From CAZQIO01 sp964593405 (GTDB lineage: Bacteria > Patescibacteriota > Minisyncoccia > Minisyncoccales > GBS-2), in NCBI GenBank assembly GCA_964593405.1, contig CAZQIO010000033.1:1-5010 (forward strand): a stretch of DNA of 5,010 bases. Reading direction: 5' to 3'. The translations under genes and the position numbers were made by a program. Positions 1 through 5,010 of this stretch are shown here, one piece after another. How positions within the stretch are numbered: the stretch's first letter is position 1; each line of letters begins with the position of its first letter. The notes under the pieces were generated by a model, which searched no databases, was not told where the DNA came from, and worked only from the letters and a program-made list of their open reading frames with translations.

Positions 1-1
1 A

Positions 2-745
2 AATTTGAGAGAAGAAAAAAATGCGGTTTTTTTCTTGGGAGAATTGGAAAAAAAATTAAAAAATATAAAAAATGTTGAAGTTAAAATTTTTGCCCATTTT
101 TCAGTTTTGAAGGCTTTGGCAGAAAAAGCAAAATTGGTAAAAATCGGAGCCCAGGATTTGCATTGGGAAGAAGAGGGGGCATTCACCGGGGCTGCTCTTT
201 CTTGCCAAGATTTAAAGAAAATCGGAGTCAAAGAAGTTTTGATTGGCCATTCAGAAACAAGATTTTATTTTGGGGTTGATGACAAAAAAGTGGCTTTAAA
301 ATTGAAGGCAGCGCTAAAAAATGGAATTTTCCCCACAATTTGTATTGGTGAGGATATTGAGGAGAAAAAGACGGGAAAAACAAAAGAAGTTTTGAAAAGG
401 CAGATTAAAGATGGGATATTGCCAGCGATAAAAGAATTGAAAGTTTCGCAAAATTCTTTTTCGATAGCCTATGAGCCAGTTTATGCAATTTCAGGTTTTG
501 CAAAAGCCAGAGGAAAAACTCCAAAACCAGCTGAATTGGAAGATATAAAAGCTGCTCATTGTTTCATCAAAGAAATTTTCAAAAAAGAGGGTTTTGAAGT
601 TGATGTTTTGTATGGAGGAAGCGTCATTTCAGAAAATGCAAAAGAGATTTTGTCTCAAGATTTTGTCGATGGAGTTTTGGTAGGTTCTGCCTCTTTTGAT
701 TTTCAATCTTTTTTTGCTATAATTGAAATTGCCTCAAGGTTCTAA
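2..745 (+). CDS. tpiA: Triosephosphate isomerase, 5' end cut by the window edge
   Basis: Interconverts dihydroxyacetone phosphate and glyceraldehyde 3-phosphate in cytosolic glycolysis/gluconeogenesis. The frame is open to the left edge, and the Asn at 2-4 aligns with the Asn that follows the family's NWKM motif, so the N-terminal catalytic Lys lies just outside; the TTG at 5 is not a convincing start. Numbering from that TTG, I see GAQDLHWEEEGAFTG (48-62), the catalytic His in GHSETR (His82, Glu84), CIGE (113-116), the catalytic Glu in AYEPVY (Glu157), the phosphate-binding YGGSV (203-207) and GVLVGSAS (223-230). The visible 246 residues plus about a dozen missing ones match the bacterial length (about 250) and exceed the short archaeal form. 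Oddities: the usual Trp after EPV is Tyr, loop 6 lacks the common GTGK and is about eight residues longer, and the usual PPF motif reads AHF. Identity is secure. It heads the visible gene cluster, 50 bases before the next gene. Confidence 0.96.
   Translation, partial: NLREEKNAVFFLGELEKKLKNIKNVEVKIFAHFSVLKALAEKAKLVKIGAQDLHWEEEGAFTGAALSCQDLKKIGVKEVLIGHSETRFYFGVDDKKVALKLKAALKNGIFPTICIGEDIEEKKTGKTKEVLKRQIKDGILPAIKELKVSQNSFSIAYEPVYAISGFAKARGKTPKPAELEDIKAAHCFIKEIFKKEGFEVDVLYGGSVISENAKEILSQDFVDGVLVGSASFDFQSFFAIIEIASRF
12..36. repeat. Perfect 10-base inverted repeat of A and T tracts
   Basis: AAGAAAAAAA (12-21) and TTTTTTTCTT (27-36) are exact reverse complements separated by TGCGG. They lie within the beginning of the isomerase coding region, encoding part of its first helix. 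Each arm contains a seven-base homopolymer run. Chance in a Lys- and Phe-rich, A+T-rich gene is the simplest explanation; a hairpin in the mRNA or slippage at the runs is possible. Confidence 0.4.
715..723 (+). promoter_or_regulatory. Possible extended -10 promoter element inside the end of tpiA
   Basis: The sequence reads TGCTATAAT: a perfect bacterial -10 hexamer (718-723) preceded by the extended-10 TG with one base between. A weak -35-like TTGATT lies at 697-702, with a short 15-base spacer. A start near 730 would give a leader of about 65 bases for the thioredoxin-fold gene at 796. In sequence this rich in A and T such a match can arise by chance, roughly once in several kilobases per strand, and these bases also encode conserved-looking C-terminal residues of the isomerase. 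It is therefore only a candidate for an internal promoter. Confidence 0.25.
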
Positions 746-795
746 AAACAAACCAAACGGTTCAAGGTCAATTAAAACTTTAAAATTTTTGGAAA

Positions 796-1806
796 ATGAA
801 AAAAGAAGCAATCAGAAAAATTGTCATTGGGGGATTGGTTTTGTTTACGGTAAGCAGCTTGATTGGAAGCTTTGTTTATTTTTTCCCTCAAAAAAGATTG
901 CAAAAAACGCCAAGCGTCGTTGAAAAAGCGCTATTTCTTATCAACGAAGAATTAAAAAGAAGAAATCCCTCTGCCAATTTGTCCGTTAATTTAGTTGGAT
1001 GGGAAGATGTAGGGAGCTTTTATTTGATGACTTTCAAAGTGAAAAATGAAGATTCTCAGGAAAATGAAGATTATCAAAGTGCGGTTTCAAAAGATGGAAA
1101 ATATTTCTTTCCGTTTATCATAAATTTGGAACAAAGACTAAAGGAACTTTCTAGCGCCCAGACTTCTTCTGAGACCCAAATTTCTCAACCTCAAACACAG
1201 GCTCAGCCAGAAAAAAGAGAGAGACCAGATGTTAAACTTTTTGTAATGTCTTATTGTCCATTTGGTCTTCAAATGGAAAAAGCAATATTGCCAGTTTGGC
1301 AACTCTTGAAAGATAAAGCAGATATTGGAATTTATTTTGTTTATTATATAATGCACGGGAGGCAAGAAATGGAAGAGAATCTGAGACAATACTGTATCCA
1401 AAAAGAGGAAAAGGAAAAATTTTTGGCTTATTTGGGTTGTTTTGTTAAAGAGGGAAAGAGCCAAGAATGTTTGAAAGAGGCAAACGTCAATGAACAAAAA
1501 TTAAAAGATTGTGTTGAAAAAACCGACAAAGAATTTAAAATTTCAGAAAACTTCAAAGAGGAAGGATATCCACCTTTTGATGTTCATAAAGATTTGAACG
1601 AAAAGTATGGGGTGAGGGGCTCCCCAACTTTGGTCATCAACGATACCAAAGTTAATGTTGAAAGGTCTCCAGAAAAAGTAAAAGAAGCAATTTGCAATGC
1701 ATTTTTGAATCCCCCGAAAGAGTGCGAGCAAAAACTTTCTGAAGAGACTGCTTCTCCAGGTTTTGGGGAGGTGAAAGGTTCTTTTGGCGGGGGAACTTGT
1801 CAATAA
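796..1806 (+). CDS. Membrane-anchored DsbA/GILT-like thioredoxin-fold protein
   Basis: A 336-residue protein, probably a thiol reductase, oxidase or isomerase acting outside the membrane. A basic N-terminus (Lys2, Lys3, Arg7, Lys8) precedes a hydrophobic stretch (about 9-30) with no lipobox and no clear cleavage site, so it looks like an uncleaved anchor with the rest outside. A small domain follows (about 38-115), ending in SKDGKYFFPF, a motif I recall in front of thioredoxin domains of CPR and archaeal proteins. A Gln/Ser-rich linker (about 119-143) leads to the thioredoxin-fold domain (about 145-305). That domain has VMSYCPFG with a single active-site Cys (154), a GILT-like HGRQEMEENLRQYC (187-200) and the cis-Pro in RGSPTLVI (Pro277). 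Other Cys are at 200, 215, 225, 239, 300, 310 and 335. The tail is Gly-rich and ends GGGTCQ. The ATG at 796 gives a sensible anchor. The glutaredoxin gene starts two bases after the stop, suggesting translational coupling. The fold is confident; substrate and direction of reaction are unknown. Confidence 0.85.
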   Translation: MKKEAIRKIVIGGLVLFTVSSLIGSFVYFFPQKRLQKTPSVVEKALFLINEELKRRNPSANLSVNLVGWEDVGSFYLMTFKVKNEDSQENEDYQSAVSKDGKYFFPFIINLEQRLKELSSAQTSSETQISQPQTQAQPEKRERPDVKLFVMSYCPFGLQMEKAILPVWQLLKDKADIGIYFVYYIMHGRQEMEENLRQYCIQKEEKEKFLAYLGCFVKEGKSQECLKEANVNEQKLKDCVEKTDKEFKISENFKEEGYPPFDVHKDLNEKYGVRGSPTLVINDTKVNVERSPEKVKEAICNAFLNPPKECEQKLSEETASPGFGEVKGSFGGGTCQ

Positions 1807-1808
1807 AA

Positions 1809-2045
1809 ATGCCAAAAATAAAAATTTATACAACTCCAACTTGTCCTTTTTGCTATATGGCAAAAGAATACTTGAGATCGAAGGGTTTTGATTTTGAAGA
1901 AGTGGATGTTTCAAGCAATGAAGAAGCAGCCAGGGAAATGATTAAAAAATCAGGTCAAATGGGGGTTCCGGTAATTGAAATTGATGGAGAAATTGTAGTA
2001 GGGTTTGATAAAGAGAGAATTGATGAAATTTTGAAACTAAAATAA
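1809..2045 (+). CDS. YruB-type glutaredoxin-like protein
   Basis: A 78-residue cytosolic glutaredoxin/NrdH-like thiol-disulfide oxidoreductase. Starting at the ATG at 1809, it shows a beta strand then TTPTCPFC with the redox pair Cys12/Cys15, the cis-Pro loop in GQMGVPVI (Pro54), and GEIVVGFD (60-67) followed by a C-terminal helix. This arrangement, particularly SGQMGVPVI followed by VVGFD, is characteristic of the YruB-like glutaredoxin family, named from memory of the family rather than a search. A TTG at 1797 would add four residues and overlap the upstream stop; the ATG is preferred because MPKIKIYTT begins as family members do. It is two bases downstream of the membrane-anchored thioredoxin-fold gene. 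The two may be co-translated and work on related thiols, but in different compartments. Its electron donor (glutathione, thioredoxin reductase or other) cannot be told from the sequence. Confidence 0.93.
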   Translation: MPKIKIYTTPTCPFCYMAKEYLRSKGFDFEEVDVSSNEEAAREMIKKSGQMGVPVIEIDGEIVVGFDKERIDEILKLK

Positions 2046-2060
2046 AGGTCGTCTCAAAAA

Positions 2061-3092
<1,032 letters not shown>

Positions 3093-3107
3093 AAATAATT
3101 GGAAATC

Positions 3108-5010
3108 ATGCTAAAGAAAAACGACCTCTATTATCCATCAGAAGAATTCAAAAAGAAAGCCTGGGTAAACGATAAAAAAATATACCAGAGAGCAATCAAA
3201 AATCCAGTAAAATTCTGGGGAAAATTAGCCAGAGAACTTTTTTGGTTTAAAAAATGGAAAAAAACTTTTGAGCACAACCCCCCTTATTTTAAGTGGTTTT
3301 TGGGAGGGAAAATAAATATTACCTCAAACATTTTTGAGAAAAACAAACTTGGTTGGCCAAAAATTAGAAAAAAGCCGGCAATAATTTGGGAACCAGAACC
3401 GACAAATGAGCAACCAAGAATTTTAACTTATGAAGAACTTTTTGAAAATGTCTGCAAATTTGCCAACGCCCTAAAAAAATTGGGAGTGAAAAAAGGAGAT
3501 GTTGTTGGAATTTATTTGCCAATGATTCCTGAGGCTTTAATTTCGATGTTATCTTGTGCCAGGATCGGAGCAGTTCATACAGTCGTTTTCTCTGCATTTT
3601 CTCCGGCCGCTCTTAAAATAAGGTTGCAAATTACTGAAGCTAAAGTTTTAATTACTGCCGACGGATATTTTAGAAGGGGAAAGGTTATTAATTTAAAAGA
3701 AGCGGCAGACGAAGCAATCAAAGAAACAAAAGTTGAAAAAGTTGTAGTTGTTAAACGGGCTGGGAATCAAATTAATTTTGATCCAAATAGAGATTTTTGG
3801 TTTAGCGAGTTGATCGAAAGAGAGAGCAAAGAATGCCCTCCAGAGATAATGGATAGTGAAGATCTCTTTTTTATCCTTTTTACCTCTGGCACGACAGGCG
3901 TTCCAAAAGGATGCATGCACGTTTGCGGAGGTTATACTGTTCAGGCCTATTGGACTGGAAAATGGATTTTTGACATGCACCCTGAAGATATTTTGTGGTG
4001 CACTTCCGATGTTGGTTGGATTACAGGTCACACTTATGTTGTTTATTCTCCTCTTTTGAACGGAATTACAACTTTAATTTTTGAAGGGGCTCCTGATTGG
4101 CCAACTCCAGATAGATGGGCTCAAATTTTAGAGAAACATAAAGTAACAATTTTTTACACTGCTCCAACTGCTATCAGAATGTTTGAAAAGTTAGACGGAA
4201 AGATTGCACAAAAATATGAGTTTAAGAATTTGCGCCTTTTGGGTTCAGTCGGAGAGCCAATCGATGAAGACGCCTGGAATTGGTATTTCAAAAACGTTGG
4301 AAAAGGGAAATGTCCAATTGTCGATACTTGGTGGCAAACAGAAACTGGTGGAATTTTGATTACTTCTTTGCCTGGAATCGGACCTTTCAAGCCTGCTTTT
4401 GTCGGTTTGCCCTTTCCTGGAATAAAGGTAGATATTTTAGATGAGAAAGGAAATTCTTGCAAAGCAGGAGAAAAAGGAAATTTGGTTATTTTGCCACCAT
4501 TTTCTCCGGGAATGCTGAGAGGAACTTTCAAAAACCCTCAAAAATACAAAGAAACCTATTGGAGCCAATACGGAGATAAAATTTACTTTACTTCAGATGG
4601 GGCTTTCAGGGATGAAAATGGGTTAATCAGAATTGTAGGGAGAGTTGACGATGTAATTAAGGTTGCAGGTCATAGAATTTCTACTGGAGAGTTAGAAGCT
4701 GCGGTTAATTTGCATCCTGAAATTACAGAATGTGCAGTAGTTGGAGTACCAGATGAAATTAAAGGGGAAGTTCCGGTTGTTTTTGTTGTCTCAAAAACAA
4801 AAAAGCCAGCTGAAACCTTAAAAGAAGAAGTGATAGCTCAAATTAGAAAGCAAATTGGTCCCATTGCCTTGCCAAAAGAAGTTTATTTGGTTGAAGATTT
4901 GCCAAAGACAAGATCTGGGAAAATAATGAGAAGGATTTTGAAAAGGCTGTTTACCGGTGAGGAATTGGGTGACTTGTCTACCTTAGCCAACCCAGAAAGT
5001 TTAGATAAAA
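3108..5010 (+). CDS. acsA: AMP-forming acetyl-CoA synthetase, 3' end cut by the window edge
   Basis: Activates acetate with ATP and CoA to acetyl-CoA, AMP and pyrophosphate through acetyl-adenylate. The frame is open for 634 codons from the ATG at 3108 to the window edge, with no stop. Bacterial Acs is about 650 residues and ends soon after GDxxTLA(D/N)P, seen here at 621-629, so only a short tail is missing. Landmarks: N-terminal PPYFKWFLGGKIN (58-70), the ATP-grasping TSGTTGVPKG (259-268), DVGWITGH (301-308), GSVGEPI (379-385), DTWWQTETGG (406-415), SDG (496-498), the hinge region GRVDDVIKVAGHR (511-523) and PKTRSGKIMRR (599-609) with catalytic Lys605. Ile305, Thr306, Val381 and the second Trp (409) fit the small acetyl pocket, so acetate rather than a longer acid is the likely substrate. 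Lys605 is the residue acetylated to switch off this family in other bacteria; no acetylase or sirtuin gene is visible. Oddities: FSAFS replaces the common FGGFS/FSGFS near the CoA site, and an EKN replaces the usual DRH around residue 78. Confidence 0.96.
   Translation, partial: MLKKNDLYYPSEEFKKKAWVNDKKIYQRAIKNPVKFWGKLARELFWFKKWKKTFEHNPPYFKWFLGGKINITSNIFEKNKLGWPKIRKKPAIIWEPEPTNEQPRILTYEELFENVCKFANALKKLGVKKGDVVGIYLPMIPEALISMLSCARIGAVHTVVFSAFSPAALKIRLQITEAKVLITADGYFRRGKVINLKEAADEAIKETKVEKVVVVKRAGNQINFDPNRDFWFSELIERESKECPPEIMDSEDLFFILFTSGTTGVPKGCMHVCGGYTVQAYWTGKWIFDMHPEDILWCTSDVGWITGHTYVVYSPLLNGITTLIFEGAPDWPTPDRWAQILEKHKVTIFYTAPTAIRMFEKLDGKIAQKYEFKNLRLLGSVGEPIDEDAWNWYFKNVGKGKCPIVDTWWQTETGGILITSLPGIGPFKPAFVGLPFPGIKVDILDEKGNSCKAGEKGNLVILPPFSPGMLRGTFKNPQKYKETYWSQYGDKIYFTSDGAFRDENGLIRIVGRVDDVIKVAGHRISTGELEAAVNLHPEITECAVVGVPDEIKGEVPVVFVVSKTKKPAETLKEEVIAQIRKQIGPIALPKEVYLVEDLPKTRSGKIMRRILKRLFTGEELGDLSTLANPESLDK

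Noticed and set aside
5..7. TTG as the start codon of tpiA
   Set aside because: The frame continues to the left edge, and the residues align downstream of the family's NWKM catalytic motif, so the true start lies before the window.
746..795. Possible terminator between tpiA and the thioredoxin-fold gene
   Set aside because: The only inverted repeat seen is a four-base AACC/GGTT around AAAC, with no following T-run of the right kind. It is too weak to call.
723..923. Short + strand frame bridging tpiA and the thioredoxin-fold gene
   Set aside because: It overlaps both genes in another frame, is Lys/Arg-rich as out-of-frame A-rich DNA tends to be, and has no supported start.
1347..1352. TATAAT hexamer inside the thioredoxin-fold gene
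   Set aside because: No extended -10 and no plausible -35 element, and no gene start within reasonable distance downstream. It encodes the stretch just before the HG motif.
1797..1799. TTG as the start of the glutaredoxin gene
   Set aside because: It would overlap the upstream gene and add four residues not expected in the family; the ATG at 1809 fits better.
1138..1914. Two long open frames on the - strand (1138-1497 and 1543-1914)
   Set aside because: They lie antisense to the well-supported thioredoxin-fold and glutaredoxin genes, and their translations show no recognisable motif. They are shadows of low stop density on the opposite strand.
3856..4059. A 67-codon + strand frame inside the acetyl-CoA synthetase gene
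   Set aside because: The synthetase frame here carries conserved family motifs, so the overlapping frame is a shadow.

Overview
The window is A+T-rich DNA (roughly 35-40 % G+C by eye) carrying five tightly packed genes, all on the + strand. The standard code fits: no in-frame TGA occurs inside any gene, and all four visible stops are TAA. Arginine is almost always AGA/AGG and leucine is mostly TTG. The glycolytic enzymes are of bacterial type: a long, bacterial-style triosephosphate isomerase and a class I NAD-type GAPDH. Together with the absence of clear Shine-Dalgarno sites, the compact layout and an unusual triosephosphate isomerase loop 6, this suggests a small-genome bacterium of Patescibacteria/CPR type, perhaps Parcubacteria-like. 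That placement is an inference; no rRNA or ribosomal protein is present to test it.

Layout: positions 2-745 hold triosephosphate isomerase, cut at the left edge just after its N-terminal catalytic motif. A 50-base spacer follows. Positions 796-1806 encode a membrane-anchored, extracytoplasmic DsbA/GILT-like thioredoxin-fold protein. Two bases later, 1809-2045 encodes a small YruB-type glutaredoxin. After 33 bases, 2079-3092 encodes class I glyceraldehyde-3-phosphate dehydrogenase. After 15 bases, 3108 to the right edge encodes an AMP-forming acetyl-CoA synthetase that is complete except for a short C-terminal tail.

How they may work together: triosephosphate isomerase and GAPDH are consecutive steps of lower glycolysis. 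The acetyl-CoA synthetase links acetate and acetyl-CoA at the far end of the same route, either assimilating acetate or, run backwards, recovering ATP. The two thiol proteins sit between the glycolytic genes and look like a redox pair, one outside and one inside the membrane. Gaps are short and no terminator is visible, so one transcript is likely, possibly with an extra promoter near the end of tpiA.

The window is mostly ordinary central metabolism and I see no clear new system. The points most worth a second look are the GILT-like signature and single-cysteine active site of the thioredoxin-fold protein, the placement of a redox pair inside a glycolytic operon, and active-site variations in triosephosphate isomerase and GAPDH. 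No stretch longer than 50 bases lacks a gene, and I see no tRNA, rRNA, CRISPR array, insertion sequence or long repeat.
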